This document shows positions 10,883-23,841 of a stretch of 64,000 nucleotides of DNA, piece by piece. The notes beneath the pieces are model-generated. The model did no database searches. It saw nothing but the letters and a program-made list of their open reading frames with translations, and was not told the origin of the DNA. Numbering within the stretch: the stretch's first letter is position 1; the number at the start of each line of letters is the position of its first letter. Location of the stretch: contig CAXIPT010000001.1 of the NCBI GenBank assembly GCA_964030475.1, positions 15,489,238 through 15,553,237 on the forward strand. The letters are read 5' to 3'. Made by a program: the position numbers and the translations under genes. The DNA is from Tethya wilhelma. Lineage: Eukaryota > Porifera > Demospongiae > Tethyida > Tethyidae.

Positions 10883-13800
10883 ATGGTCAAGTCTGGTATC
10901 AAAATTTATGCAAGGATAAAGCCCACTAGGAAAGAGTCTGGGGTACGGCTTGAAATGATGTAGTGTTGAGTTTGATTCATGCAAATTATGAAGGTTTGAT
11001 TTGCAGGTGTTTGACATAGGAGAAACTGAAGACAGTACACCAACTCTTTCATTCTTCATTCCTCGTTCTGAGTCTAGTGGTTACATCAACAACAAGAAGG
11101 AGAATTATCTATTCAGGTATATCAAACTCTATATCTGTACAGTCACTCACAGCATATACACATGCATGATATGATGCAAAAGCAGGGGGTGGTGATTCCC
11201 ATACTTAGAGCTGTGACTGATCAAGATTCTGACTGCCTAAATTTCATTTTAACCATTGATCAGCACTAAAATCTCATTTTGACAGTTCAACCATCATCTT
11301 GACTGCTGTCATAGCTCCAAATACGGTACATATGGGAGTCGCCACCCCCTGATAAGAACTTTGTAGCATAGCCTCTCTCCCCTTCTTTTGAGAGGGGCCT
11401 ATGTATGGGGCTAACATAGCACATGGCTACATGTGATGGTCAGACTTGAATCAAGATTGGATTGATCATTTTTACTGCCAATGATTGTACAGGTTTGACC
11501 GTGTGTTTGATCAGAGTGCCAAACAAGATGAGGTGTTTGATAGCGTAGCTCGTGGAGTGGTTGACAAGTTAGTCAATCTTTCTTACTTACTGGTTCAATT
11601 GATATCTTCTTTCTTTTTTTCTTTTTTTTTAACTTTTTGCTTCACAGTTGTTTAGAAGGTTATAATGGAACAATATTTGCATATGGTCAAGTGAGTTGCC
11701 TTTATCTGTCTTCACTAGCAATGATCAAAGTTTAGCAATGATAATTTATATACCATGTCAGACTGGCTCAGGAAAGACATTCACGATTACTGGAGGAGCT
11801 GAGCGTTATGTGGACAGGGGGATCATTCCCAGGACACTCTCATACCTGTTTCAACAGTTCCACAAGGTACAGGCATCTGCACTTTGCATACCTATTTCAA
11901 TAGTTCTGATGTCATCAAAGTTTGCATCATACTGCAGTCTGCTGGGACTATCTACACAACACACATTTCCTACCTGGAAATCTACAATCACAGTGGTTTT
12001 GATCTCCTGGATCCAAAGCACGAAGCTACCAAGCTTGAAGACTTACCGTAAGTAGCATGATTATGTGTTCATGGCACAAGTGCATGCACATACTAGCAGT
12101 AAGCATGGTAGCTTGGATTCTTGTGTGTCTTTCTTGTAGGAAGGTCCATTTAATGGAGGATGGAGATGGGAACATTCATCTCAAGAATTTGTCTCTTCAT
12201 CAAGCTTCAAACGAAGAAGAAGGTAAGGAAGCATTTGATGTCCGTAGCCAGGCATATGGGTATGTTCATTTTATTTCAATCGCATTGCTCAGCTCTAAAC
12301 TGGCTGTTTATCGGTGATACTAACAGAATGATTGCAGAGGTAAACAAGACTGATCATTGCTGAGCATTACATTTTGATTCTGTTACTCATTGGTGCTGAT
12401 TGTTTCTCTTTCAGACTCCAATGAACATGGCCTCCACCCGCTCTCACTGTATCTTCACCATTCACATCACCTCAAGAGAAACAGGCTCGGACAAAATCCG
12501 CAAAGCCAAACTTCATCTAGTTGATCTTGCTGGGTCAGTACTGCACATTTAGATGCATCATGAACGGATAATTATCGAGCTAGGCCACTCTTTCTCTTTG
12601 CTCTGTGCGTGCAAAAAGAAAGAAAGTCTAGCGAGCTGGTGAACTAGTATAATAATGGTATCTTTGACCTTTAGTTCTGAGAGGATTGGAAAGACTGGTG
12701 TTGGTGGGACACTCCTCACTGAGGCCAAGTACATCAACTCCTCACTTCACTTCTTGGAGCAGGTCAGTTTTCGACTAAGTGTACCAACATGACATTACAT
12801 GTCTGCGTACTCTTCCATGGGTGTGTTCAGGTGATTGTTGCTCTTGCTGAGAAGAATCGCTCTCACATACCTTATCGCAACTCAATGATGACTTCTGTCC
12901 TTAGAGATAGGTGAGTCACACAGACAATTGTAACTAATCTGCACTTTGTTTCAATTGTTGATTTTTTTGTGTAATTTTTTATTTTTTTAATTTTTATTTA
13001 ATATATATTTTTTTACCCTCCTCACTTTAGTCTGGGTGGTAACTGTATGACTTCCATGATAGCTACCTGTTCTGTTGAGAAGAAGAACATTGATGTAAGC
13101 AACTCCTCCGTGCATTTGAAAGTGTAAAATTGAAGTTCCATCATTCATTTCTCCTCCAGGAAACAATCTCAACGTGTAGATTTGCTCAGAGAGTAGCCCT
13201 GGTCAAGAATGATGCCACACTAAATGAAGAGCTTGACCCAAAACTGGTATGTGGTTCACTTCACCCATAATCCTTTTATGTTGTACACTTTCATATTGTA
13301 TGGGTGTTCTGGCTAATAGATGGTAGCCAGACTGAAGCAGCAGGTCCAAGAGCTGAAGGATGAGCTGACCATGGCTACTGGTGAGGAGAGAACTGATGAT
13401 CTGACACAAGAAGAAAGGGAGAAGTGAGTTAATCCTACCTCTTTACACACTCAAGAATGGTTCATCTTTGATGGGTGGCATTGAATCAATTTAGATGTCA
13501 GGAAATGGTCAGAGAGTACATCAGAGACACCAGTCCAGAGGCCAAGTTAATGATAGGAGGAGATATGAGGAAGATTCAGCTGTGTTTTCATCTCTTGAAG
13601 GTATACTTGCTTTAGGGAAAGAGATGGCTGTGTGCTGAATGATGTTCATTATACATGTAAATGTGCAACCATACATGCAGACTGAACTATTGACACGACG
13701 AGAAGCTCAGGAAGATTCAACAAAGACCAAAGAGTATGTACCAGTACATGACTAACATTTTTACAGTAAATACTAAGTGAAGTTGCTGTGTGTATGTATA

Positions 13801-15972
13801 AAAATCGTAGTCTAGATTCAAGTTCTGTTGCTACCACTGAAAGAGAGGCTGTAGCACCAGCTGCTGTTTCAGACACTGAGCTCCAAAGACTAAGAGAGCT
13901 ACTCAAACAGCGTGATGATGAAATAAACATCTTGCTAAAAATGTTGAAGCAGGAGAAACGTCGAGCCCTGGAAGCTGAAGTGGCCCTCAAGGATGCAGGA
14001 GTGAGCACCTGGAAGAGATCCAACAGTCCCATTCTCGGACGAACCAGCCCTCTGCAGTCAGAGGGAGGTGAGCGCTCTGTTCCATCAACGGCTAGCAAGA
14101 GTTTAACAGAGAGTCCACGATCAAACAGTGTGGCTGAGTCCAGTGTTAGCCCCGATCGTGATGCTCATGTTGGGAGGCTGGATGGGGGCCAGGCCACTGC
14201 TCACCACCACGCCACAGAACAACTGAGAGCCAAACTGAAAGCAGGTTTGTTATGAGTGTATCATGAATACAATGTCATACCTTTCACTTTATCACAATTT
14301 TAAATGTTTCTTTTTGTTGTTGTTGTTGTTGTTTGTTTGTTTGCTTATTTGGTTTTTTTTTAGAGTTGTCTAAGGCTAGACAAGAGGCCTTTGACTCGTA
14401 TCGAAGGAATTATGCTGACACTAGTGCCATTGACCATCAGAAGAAGATACTAAAGGCAAAGTTAGTGTGGAAGCTGAAGCATTGTGAAGGGAAGTTTATT
14501 ATACAATGTCTGTGGTTGTTCAGGTATGCTGAAGCAAAGGCTCTTGGTGAAAGGGTCAACAGCAGTAGAATGACAATAAGTGAGTTAGTGGATTCTCAAG
14601 AGATGCTGCAATGTTATGTGAATACTTTTTTTCCGTAGACAAATTGAAAGCTAAGATTGAGAAGCATAGAGTAGCTGTTGGAGTTCAAGGTACATATGAC
14701 ACAGTCACACTAGTGTGAAATTGAACCTGTCCATACATCAGAGGTTGAGATTTGTTGGGTTTTTCCTTCCTTTTTCTGCTAAGGGTTAACTAGCAATTCA
14801 CCAACACAAGGCCCAGACTCGAAGGAAGAAGAACTGAGATCACAACTTGAAGCAGAAAAGGCCAGGTACAGTTATTTTGGGAGCTACAATAATGCAAGCC
14901 TATGTTATACATTTTCTGTTTGTGCTGTTCAGTTTCAAGGATTTGTACGACCAGTTGAGGAGGCTGAAAACAGAGATTGAACACATCCAGCATCTCTTAG
15001 AGAAGGCCAAAGTGCAACTGCAGAGAGACTTCGAAGAATGGTGGGACCGACAGTCTGCCAAGACTCAGGTAGATTACAATCATAATGCAATGCACACCAT
15101 CATGGAAAGGCTCGTAACAATGGCCTTTCCCCATCCCATTCCAGTCCCCAGGTAGTCACTCCTTGCAATCCTCTTCAAGTGTCTCAGGATCAGCTCATAG
15201 ACCGCCATCTTCACGAAAGAGCAAGAGACATCGAACTCATCAGAGCATTGCTGCTAAATTTCCTCCAAATCAAGACTCATTCGATCACTCTAGCACTCTG
15301 AGTGCTAGCAGTGGAAGCTCTTACATTGATAGAGAAAGAAGCTCACTTTTGAGCTCTAACAGTTCAGCATCAGGTCCTTCACACTCCTTCAGCTCTAGAC
15401 ACAGTCCAAATAGATCGTCAAGATCTGGGAGTAGTGGTGACTCTACAAGAGTTGGTTTAGTTGCTTTGAAATCAACAAAGAAACCAAGAAGCAAAGAGAG
15501 CTTGTTAATGTCTTCAGCTCAGAGCTCTGACTGGCTGCCATCCAATTCTACCATCCCAAGAGCTTCATTGGCTGGCACTTCACTCCATCATAGCAGAGAG
15601 TCATCTCTGAGCAATAGTGCTAGTGGAGACAGGAGTACAAGGGATAGTGTCTCACTTTCCAGGCCACTGCTTGGAGTGGATAGAACAAGTCCTGTCAGGT
15701 TAGTATTAGCATTAAGTTGCTATTGCCTTTACCCTAATGCTGTACTCTGTATTGTATTGCATTGAATTTCATAAATAAATAAATAAAAAAAAAGGTTAGA
15801 AGCTAGAAAGTATCTACAAGAACAAATAAGTCTTTCCTTCCTGTCTCTCACACTCCCTCCCAGGTCTTCCCTGCAGTCATCCATTCCTCTTACTGGTGAT
15901 TCTAAAGCTGATGCAGACATTATTGCTTTCTATAAAGCAAGACAAAAACTGCTACAGAAAGGTACACATTAG
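10883..15972 (+). CDS. KIF6: Kinesin-like protein KIF6
   Basis: Twenty-four exons join in phase into about 950 residues (human about 814): 10883-10942, 11007-11116, 11493-11567, 11648-11690, 11762-11866, 11938-12047, 12140-12222, 12293-12339, 12415-12533, 12675-12762, 12831-12910, 13031-13094, 13160-13246, 13320-13423, 13495-13600, 13681-13733, 13811-14244, 14364-14460, 14524-14579, 14639-14689, 14784-14865, 14933-15068, 15145-15698, 15864-15972. The N-terminal motor has P-loop GQTGSGKT, switch I region ASTRSH and switch II DLAGSE. Family-specific stretches include [20 protein letters not shown] and the C-terminal [18 protein letters not shown]. Coiled-coil segments follow the motor. KIF6 is a plus-end-type kinesin linked to cilia. 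A Ser-rich insert (15163-15690) explains the extra length. It is convergent with APLF, 251 bp away. Confidence 0.93.
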
Positions 15973-16223
15973 CACACTATCAACAATGCTTAATGTGTAC
16001 GGCTCTGTATAGCAAGAATTGTCAAAATGATGTATGTGTGGGCATTGTGTGTATCAATAATTACATATTACAGTATTGAAAATTAATGTTTTAAAGAGAA
16101 TGTTGTGCAAAAAATAACCCAATCCAGTAGAGTGATGTTGGCTATGTAGTGAGGGTATTATAGGAGTATAAAAAGTAGCTGAAGAATGTTGAGAGGTTCT
16201 AGTAATTGTTTACATAAATAATG

Positions 16224-16381
16224 TCATGTTTTCCTCATTTTCTTGTTGGACATGAACTCTTTTGCATCAGAGAGAAGCTCCTTAATGTTTTCATCATCAT
16301 CGTCATTCCTGTGTGCAGGGGCCCAGTCTGAGTCCTCCGAGTCATCACCATAGCTAGAGCTACCAGAGTCAGCAGCTGTAA

Positions 16382-16445
<64 letters not shown>

Positions 16446-19400
16446 ATGCGTGTGTGTGTGAGGGCGCGCGAGAGAGAGAGACAGTGTACAATGATGTGTG
16501 TGTGTGTGTGTCTTACCGTCCTCATCATCAATGAAGCTATCATTGTAGTCGTAAGTGTTGGGCTCTCCATCATCATCACTGTCCTCTGCTAACACACTAC
16601 GCTTCCCTAGTGTGATACAGTAAGACACACAATATGTACTTCATTTCCCATGCATTCTATGGTGGATTGTATATTAGTTTTCATTACCTTTGGTTCTCCT
16701 GCTGCTCTGTCTTGTTCCAGTGACTCTAGCTTCTGTAAGGAGAGAGAGAGCAATATGCATCTAATCTAATAAAAGTATGAACTATGTGTGATCATTAACA
16801 TTGCTGTATTGACTCACTCTTGGCAGGGGGTCCTGAATGCCTGTATTCATTTCTATGAGCTGGGTTTGTCCTGCAGTAAATATTGCTAACAGTCCAACCT
16901 ACAGTACTGACAATTTAAACTCTTACCTGTAGCAATCAGTTCCGTAAGGACACAGTGGTCTCTCTGAATCATCATCACTTTCATCTTCACTGTTGTTGGT
17001 GTCAACAGATGATGAGAAGTCGTGAGAATATTCCTTGAAATGAGCTGGGTTCTTCCTAAAGTGAAAGGAATAATAATTATTATAATTATTGCAAGCAGTG
17101 TGGTATAACCATTACATTAGCTAGTACATCTAAGCCTTACGAGGGGGTTCTTTCTTACCTGTAGCACCTTGTTCCGTAAGGGCAGAGAGGTTTTGTTTCC
17201 TTTTCCTCGTCATCCTCCTTCTTCTTGGGCTTGTCTGCTTTAGGCTTTGCTGTTGAAGATGGTGCGGCTTTCTCTTTCGTTTTTCTATCTTTGGCAGCTG
17301 TTTTCACTTCAGACGTGGCCTCCACAGATGCCAACTTGCTGTCTCGCTTTTCAGTTGTCTTTGCTAGCTTCTAAGAAACAAACAAGTGTACATTCATGCA
17401 TCAGTATCATTGTTATTATTATCATTCACACACAGTTGATGTATTAACCTTTGGGGGAGGAGAAGACAGGGTGTCATCTTCATCAGGACTCTTTCTTTTC
17501 ATGGCAGTCTTAGCGGTTGATGATGATGATGGTGGTGCTTTTCGTTTTGTTTCTTTGAGTGATTTACTAACCGACTCACTACTCATTCCACTCAACCAGC
17601 TGGGAAGAGATCTAGGCTTGTTGGTGCCACCACTGGACACTGATGAAGACAATTTTGTTGGAGGCTCTTTAGCCTTGTCTGTTTTGTTGCCTGTTCTCTT
17701 GGATTCTGCTGCTGCTACATCAACTGTTGCAGAAGTCGACTGTTCGTCTTTCGATTGCTCTTTTGTGGCATCTGGTGGTTTGGTGGACTTGTGTTCATCC
17801 AAAGGCTCTTTAGCTTTACTTGATTTTGAGGAAGACGGTTTTGGCGACTCAGGCGGAGCAAATAATTCATCAAGAAAATCACTGTCTTTATTGTCTTTTG
17901 TAGTAGGAGGAGTAGTAACAGTAGTAGTGGTAGTCTTCTTCGAAAATGTGTGTCTTACCGTCCTCATCATCAATGAAGCTATCATTGTAGTCGTAAGTGT
18001 TGGGCTCTCCATCATCATCACTGTCCTCTGCTAACACACTACGCTTCCCTAGTGTGATACAATAAGACACAGCTAGCTAGCTAGCTCAGCAGCTGTATCA
18101 TTTCTATGGTGGATTGTATTAACAGTTTTTACTACCTTTTGTTCTCCTGCTGCTCTGTCTTGTTCCAGTGACTCTAGCTTCTGTAAGGAGAGAGAGATAG
18201 AGAGCAATGTGCATGTACGTAATCAAGAGTATGTTATAATGTAATGATAAATAATCTTATGTATACTCTTGATCTAATCTAATAAAAGTATGGACTTTGT
18301 GTGATTATTAACATTGCTGTATTGACTCACTCTTGGAAGGGGGTCCTGAATGCCTGTATTCTTTTCTATGAGCTGGGTTTGTCCTGCAGTAAGTATTAGA
18401 CATCAACTAGGCCTAATCTACAGACAATTTGGATGCCATTGAAATTCTCACCTGTAGCAATCGGTTCCGTAAGGACACAGTGGTCTCTCTGAATCATCAT
18501 CACTTTCATCTTCACTGTTGTTGGTGTCAACAGATGATGAGAAGTCATGAGAATATTCCTTGAAATGAGCTGGGTTCTTCCTGAAGTGAAAGGAATAATA
18601 ATTATTAAAATTATTACAAGCAGTGTGGTATAACCATTACATTGGCTTTGTACATCCATGGATGCTATCGTATCCATGGTACATAAGCCTTACGAGGGGT
18701 TTTTTTCTTACCTGTAGCACCTTGTTCCGTAAGGGCAGAGAGGTTTTGTTTTCTTTTCCTCGCCATCCTCCTCCTTGGGCTTCTCTGCTTTAGGCTTTGC
18801 TGTTGAAGATGGTGCAGCTTTCTCTTTCGTTTTTCTGTCTTTGGCAGCTGTTTTCACTTCAGATGTAGCCTCCACAGATACCGACTTGCTGTCTCGCTTT
18901 TCAGTTGTCTTTGCTAGCTTCTAAGAAACAAACAAGTGTACATTCACGCATCAGTATCATTATTATTATTATCATTCACGCACAGTTGATGTATTAACCT
19001 TAGGAGGAGGAGAAGACAGGGTGTCATCTTCATCAGAACTCTTTCTTTTCGTGGCAGTCTTAGCGGTGGTCGAGGACCGTGATGATGATGATGGTGGAGG
19101 TGGTGGTGGTGGTGCTTTTCTTTTTGTTTCTTTGAGTGATTTACTAACCGACTCACTACTCATTCCACTCAACCAGCTGGGAAGAGATCTAGGCTTGTTG
19201 GTGCCACCACTGGACACTGATGAAGACAATTTTGTTGGAGGCTCTTCTTTAGCCTTGTCTGTTTTGTTGCCTGTTCTCTTGGATTCTGCTGCTGCTACAT
19301 CAACTGTTGCAGAAGTCGACTGTTCGTCTTTCGATTGGTCTTCTGGTGGTTTGGTGGACTTGTCTTCATCAAAAGGCTCTTTAGCTTTACTTGATTTTGA

Positions 19401-20128
19401 AGAAGACAGTTTTGGCGACTCAGGTGGAGCAAATAATTCATCAAGAAAATCACTATCTTTATTGTCTTTTGTAGTAGGAGGAGTAGTAACAGTAGTAGTG
19501 GTAGTTTTCTTCGAGTTTGGTAGGGAGTCTTTCTTGTCTGTTTTGGATTTTTCAATGCTAAATTTAAGTGCATTACAGAATTAATGGAATTGGACCACAC
19601 ACACACACACACACACACTTGGCATACCTTTTGGTCTCCTTTGGATCCACCACTCTAAATATGAGATCGTTAGGAAGTAAGGAGAAGCAGTCTCCACTTT
19701 TCAACTCCTTATAAACATCTTTCTCCAGAACAGTGTAAGAGGTCTTTCCAGATGCCTTGTAGAAACAGGGATTCTTGTGGGTCTGTGTATGTAGAACGAT
19801 TGTAAATTGCATAAATAACTAGATAGATAATAGTGGAGAGGCTAAATAAATTTGCTCACTGGACAGAGGCTGTAGTTGCCATCTTGAAAAAGAATAACAG
19901 CATGATTTCTGGACACTCTCTTGTCCGTGACCTAGTGAAAATTTAGTGGTGAACACACACAATTTGCTGCTCCACCCCCACACATCCTGTCCCACCAACA
20001 AAAAATATATGTATGCACATAATTTTTCAGCAGCTCACTTTTAAGAGAGGTCCTCTACCAATTGTACTCTTTCCAGTCGGCACCTCCACAACCTCACCAT
20101 TGGCATCGTTCACGAGAAGAAGAGACAT
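16224..20128 (-). CDS. APLF: Aprataxin and PNK-like factor (APLF)
   Basis: Ten exons are in perfect phase: 20128-20039, 19931-19860, 19782-19628, 19557-18999, 18920-18712, 18580-18452, 18383-18331, 18180-18136, 18048-17959 and 16375-16224, giving 517 residues (human 511). APLF scaffolds non-homologous end joining and acts as a histone chaperone. An N-terminal FHA domain (STIGRGPLL, DKRVSRNHAV) should bind XRCC1/XRCC4 phosphopeptides. A Ku-binding-like motif follows (KPRSLPSWLSGM). Two tandem PBZ zinc fingers (CPYGTRCYRKNPAHFKEYSH and CPYGTDCYRTNPAHRKEYRH) read poly(ADP-ribose), and an acidic tail (YDYNDSFIDDED, DSDWAP) binds histones. The last intron skips a tandem duplicate of exons 4-9 (16517-17942). 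The start is fixed by the FHA domain beginning at once. Confidence 0.92.
16384..16443. repeat. (GT)n microsatellite
   Basis: About 60 bp of GT repeats lie in the last APLF intron, immediately upstream (in gene sense) of the final exon's acceptor, where the transcript reads CA repeats. It is absent from the corresponding position of the duplicated exon set. Confidence 0.95.
16517..17942 (-). pseudogene. Tandem duplicate of APLF exons 4-9
   Basis: Minus-strand exons at 17942-17449 (5'-truncated copy of exon 4), 17370-17159, 17055-16927, 16870-16818, 16732-16688 and 16606-16517 repeat the six exons at 19557-17959 in the same order with a few percent divergence, including both zinc fingers and the Ku-binding-like motif. 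The exon-4 copy has lost its acceptor: its upstream sequence is the donor side of exon 9 of the other copy, and reading through gives a stop. The other splice sites look intact, so these exons could serve as alternatives to the first set. An uncollapsed haplotype in the assembly is another explanation. Confidence 0.8.
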
Positions 20129-20265
20129 TGCACAGAGCTAGCTAGCCACTTTTTTAAAAAAAAACCCGAATGAATTAAAAAGGTTAAAGGTTAACCATTA
20201 AGGTTTATTTCAGGTCAAAGGTCAATTTTAAATTGTGTGCACATGTGTCACCACACTTCTGCCTG
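20129..20265. promoter_or_regulatory. Shared 137-bp spacer between APLF and TSNAX
   Basis: The divergent start codons are only 137 bp apart. The spacer contains a poly-A run (about 20156-20164) and a direct repeat, AAAGGTTAAAGGTTAACC (20180-20197), that resembles nuclear-receptor half sites. A bidirectional promoter is inferred from the spacing. Confidence 0.5.
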
Positions 20266-21204
20266 ATGGTCATGTCTCATTCAACTCACAAGAAGAAGCA
20301 GTGGCAGAAACAGACACCTAAATCTGGAGAAAAGTCTGGGAAAGGTAATCCACCTAAGGGTCCATATGTAGAAGTATTCAAGGAATTCTCCAATGAACTT
20401 GATTTCAAACATGACAAGCATGAGCGCCTTGTAAAGCTTAGCCGAGACTGTACCATTCACAGCAAGAGGGCCATTTTCCTACTTCATCGGATCAGTGGAA
20501 ATGACCCTGACAAAACATCAATCCTCTCTGAAGCCGAACAAAAACTACGCAATGATGTTTTGCCCCGTCTTCAATCAATAGCTGAGGAAGTCTCTGGTGA
20601 GGACCCAAAACGCTTCCACTATGCATTTTCTCCCGGAGTCCAGGAATTTGTTGAAGCTCTTACATACTATGAGTACCTTAAAAGTGGCAGACTCATTAGC
20701 ATTGAAGAAACACAAGAGTACCTAACGTTTCGACTGAAACCACAAGAAAAAGAAGCAAGTGATGGAACTGAAATGGCTGATAAGAGTAGTAACCAGACAG
20801 ACGGTGCAGAACAAGTGCAACAAGAAGAGAAGACAGTGGAAGCTGTAGAGGAGGAGAGAGATGTGAAGCTACCTCTGGAGCCTCTCGATTTCATCCTTGG
20901 TGTGGCCGATCTTACTGGGGAGCTGATGCGACTGAGTATCAACTCTGTTGGCACAGGAGACAGATCTTTGCCTTTTGAGCTGCTTCCATTCATCCGGGCC
21001 ATCCACTGTGGGTTTCAGAGCATACGATCGGTGAACAAGGAGATGAGCCGAAAGATCAGTGTGTTGAGGACTAGCCTGGCCAAGGTGGAGAATGTCTGCT
21101 ACACTCTGAAGATCAGAGGCTCGGAATTCCCTAAAGAAATGTTTATTGATGCTGGTGGACGAGATGAAGGCTACATGGAGACTAGTTATGACTCCTTTGC
21201 TTGA
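20266..21204 (+). CDS. TSNAX: Translin-associated protein X (TRAX)
   Basis: This is a single-exon gene of about 312 residues (human 290). TRAX pairs with translin in the C3PO complex, which degrades RNA such as siRNA passenger strands and tRNA leaders. Family landmarks are RLVKLSRDCTIHSKRAIFLL, EFVEALTYYEYL (acidic residues of the nuclease site), GVADLTGELMR (remaining acidic site residues) and SLAKVENVCYTLKIRGSEFP. The N-terminus is basic like the nuclear-localisation region of TRAX. A charged, Glu-rich insert near residues 165-200 lengthens the loop before the second half. ATGs at 20266 and 20272 are both possible; the second (MSHSTHKKK) is also a good start. Translin itself lacks this basic start. 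Confidence 0.93.
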   Translation: MVMSHSTHKKKQWQKQTPKSGEKSGKGNPPKGPYVEVFKEFSNELDFKHDKHERLVKLSRDCTIHSKRAIFLLHRISGNDPDKTSILSEAEQKLRNDVLPRLQSIAEEVSGEDPKRFHYAFSPGVQEFVEALTYYEYLKSGRLISIEETQEYLTFRLKPQEKEASDGTEMADKSSNQTDGAEQVQQEEKTVEAVEEERDVKLPLEPLDFILGVADLTGELMRLSINSVGTGDRSLPFELLPFIRAIHCGFQSIRSVNKEMSRKISVLRTSLAKVENVCYTLKIRGSEFPKEMFIDAGGRDEGYMETSYDSFA

Positions 21205-21464
21205 CTTTTCCTGCACGTTTATATAGTCATTGCCTCTTGAGTGATGCATCAAGTGACTGGAATGCAGTGATGACCCACAAACCGGATGTGTTTTTGTAGA
21301 TCTGAATATTCATGAGCACTCTTGTATATCTACATGAAAATCTAGTGAGAGAAACAATAATAAAATTATTTGCTCATAGATTGTATTATAATTGTACTGC
21401 AAAACTGAAACGTTGGAATAGACTGCTCTAGTTACATACAATCTCAAGCACTCTGTTTTATGCC

Positions 21465-23793
21465 ATGAGTGACGTGGAAGACTTTTCCGAAGTCGAGCAC
21501 TCAAAACAGAGTGTTACTAAAAACAGTCTCACTTTCTTGCTGGAAGGAATTGATCCCAGGGACCTGGCTGCAGATGGCCTCTCTCTTATCAGCTATCCTG
21601 ACTCCGATTCTGAGCTAGGAGGTGGCGTACGCGAAGCTCCGACATGCCAAGAGCTTGCCATCGAAGGGGAATGTCTCACTAAGCAAGGAAACCATAGAGA
21701 AGCAATTCCTTTACTGGAATCTGCTCTCGAGATGGGAACAGAAGACCTCCAGCTGCTGAGCGTGTTATGGAGCCTTCTAGGAAATGCACACTTCTATTTG
21801 GGCGACTATGAAAAGGCTACTCTGTGCCATCAGCACGATCTGGCCATATGCAATGAGCTGGGAGATGAAAGAAATCAAGCACAAGCTTACTGCAATCTGG
21901 GCATAGCCAATCGTAAGACAGGCTTCTTACAACGTGCCAAGCTATGCTATGAGCGCTACCTGGACATATGTGAGAAGCTAGATGATGGCAGATCCAAATC
22001 AAAGGCTCACCACAACCTGGGGGACCTGCATCTCACTCTGGCCAAACTCAAGTTGCAAAGAGACCACAAATTGGAGCATTCCCCTGAAGCCAAAGAGCAC
22101 TTGCAACAGGCTGCTAACTACTTCAAAAAACACTTGGAGCATGTGCAAGAAACAAATAACAAGTGAGTGGTCGTAAATGAGTGTCAAGTGATTTTAAATT
22201 GTTCCAGTGAAAAGCTGTTGCTATAAAATAAGTTTATTTAGAAGCCATAGATAAGGTTATGTGACAGACCACCAGCATGATGGTGGTTGAATTCATAGTG
22301 TACCATGACTTCAATTGTGGGAGGACACAATGAATCTGTCACCACTGAGTGATGAGTTGTGTGGGAGGTGGAGGTGCTTGTACTTTGAGAGCTGTAGGTA
22401 CATATAAGTAGTTATACTCTGAGAGCAGAGGGAGGACCTGAGGTGACACACTCCAACACATCGTGCAGTACAGGTATGGTGGTACACAAGTTGACAGGAC
22501 TGAGGTCTGTCCTGAAATGACCACCTGCTGTTTGTTTGCCTATACTACACTATTTCCTACATTGTTAATGCATGTATACATCATGTATGCATGCAGCAAT
22601 TTTTGAAATTCTGTCCTTTGACATTGCACCATGTTGGAGTAGACATGACAAAAACATGACATAATATTGTACTTTAAATTTGAGAGACAGAGAGGGACAG
22701 CTAGCTCAGCAGCTGTATCATTATGTGTAGTGTGTCAAAAGTCCCACTCACTGTATCCTTACATACTGGCATACCAACAGTGCAGTTGTGGGTGGTGGGG
22801 ATCGTATTATTTTCAATGCACCTCACTGCACAACATCCTATGGAGGAGGGATAAAGTTTTATCTATCTTGAGTGACCTTGATTGTAAACACGTGTGTTGC
22901 TTAAAAGGTGGTGTTTTCCTATACCCACCTTTTCAACAATCGTGTGCATGTATTTGTGTGCACTGCTTCATTGGTGGGTATTATGATTCGAAGTGATGTT
23001 TAATAGGCAGCCATGTGCATGACTAATGGAGTGAATGAGACCCTATATTATTGCATCAAGCCAACAGCTGTACTCTTAAGGGATAGGTTTACCATCATCA
23101 AACAAACACAGCAAGTGTTGTTGTTGGGTGTTTGCAAGAGTTCTTATGAACTCTTGGTGTTTGGTACAAAAAGTATAGTTTAATATCACTCTACACTTAT
23201 CCTGTCAGTTCAACTCGGTTGTAAACATCTGGTTAGAGATTAACTGGAGATGAATGGTGTTGTTTGTGTTAGTCCTATGTAGCCACTTGAGTGCCACACT
23301 GAGGGTGAACAATGTTTGTGTACACAGAACACACTTAGCCACTTATACCACCCTCACTTGCATGTACTGACAGACACTTTGTTAGTGTTGACTGAAAGGT
23401 TTCATCTGGCCAACAGGTAGCATCAACATTTGAACTTCTGCCAGATCTACTCACAACAGTCACAAGCCATGACAACTCAGCCTAACTTGAAAAACAAAGT
23501 CCGAGTTGTTTTTTAATTCCCATTTTGTGCATAACTTTAATACTGTTAATAATCTGCCAGCTTTGAATAAACATGTATTGAGGTTTCTACGGCATTCCTG
23601 GTGGTTGTGAGATTCCTCATAAATACATGCGTGATCATTATACTTGTGGTCAAGTGTTGTGATTTTTTGTTTTTCTTTGGGTAAACCATCTTGACAAGAT
23701 AGAAACAAGATTCTTTCTCACTCACTTCTGAAAACATGCGTAAGAATATGTATCTTTCCGATTTGAAAACAAAGACGTATCTGTGCCAACTTG

Positions 23794-23841
<48 letters not shown>

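Noticed and set aside
16235..16628. Minus-strand frames with long Thr-His runs at the end of APLF
   Set aside because: They read through the CA microsatellite intron between two real exons with good splice sites.
19021..19584. 187-codon plus-strand frame
   Set aside because: Antisense of APLF exon 4, whose sense frame has the Ku-binding-like motif and in-phase splice borders.
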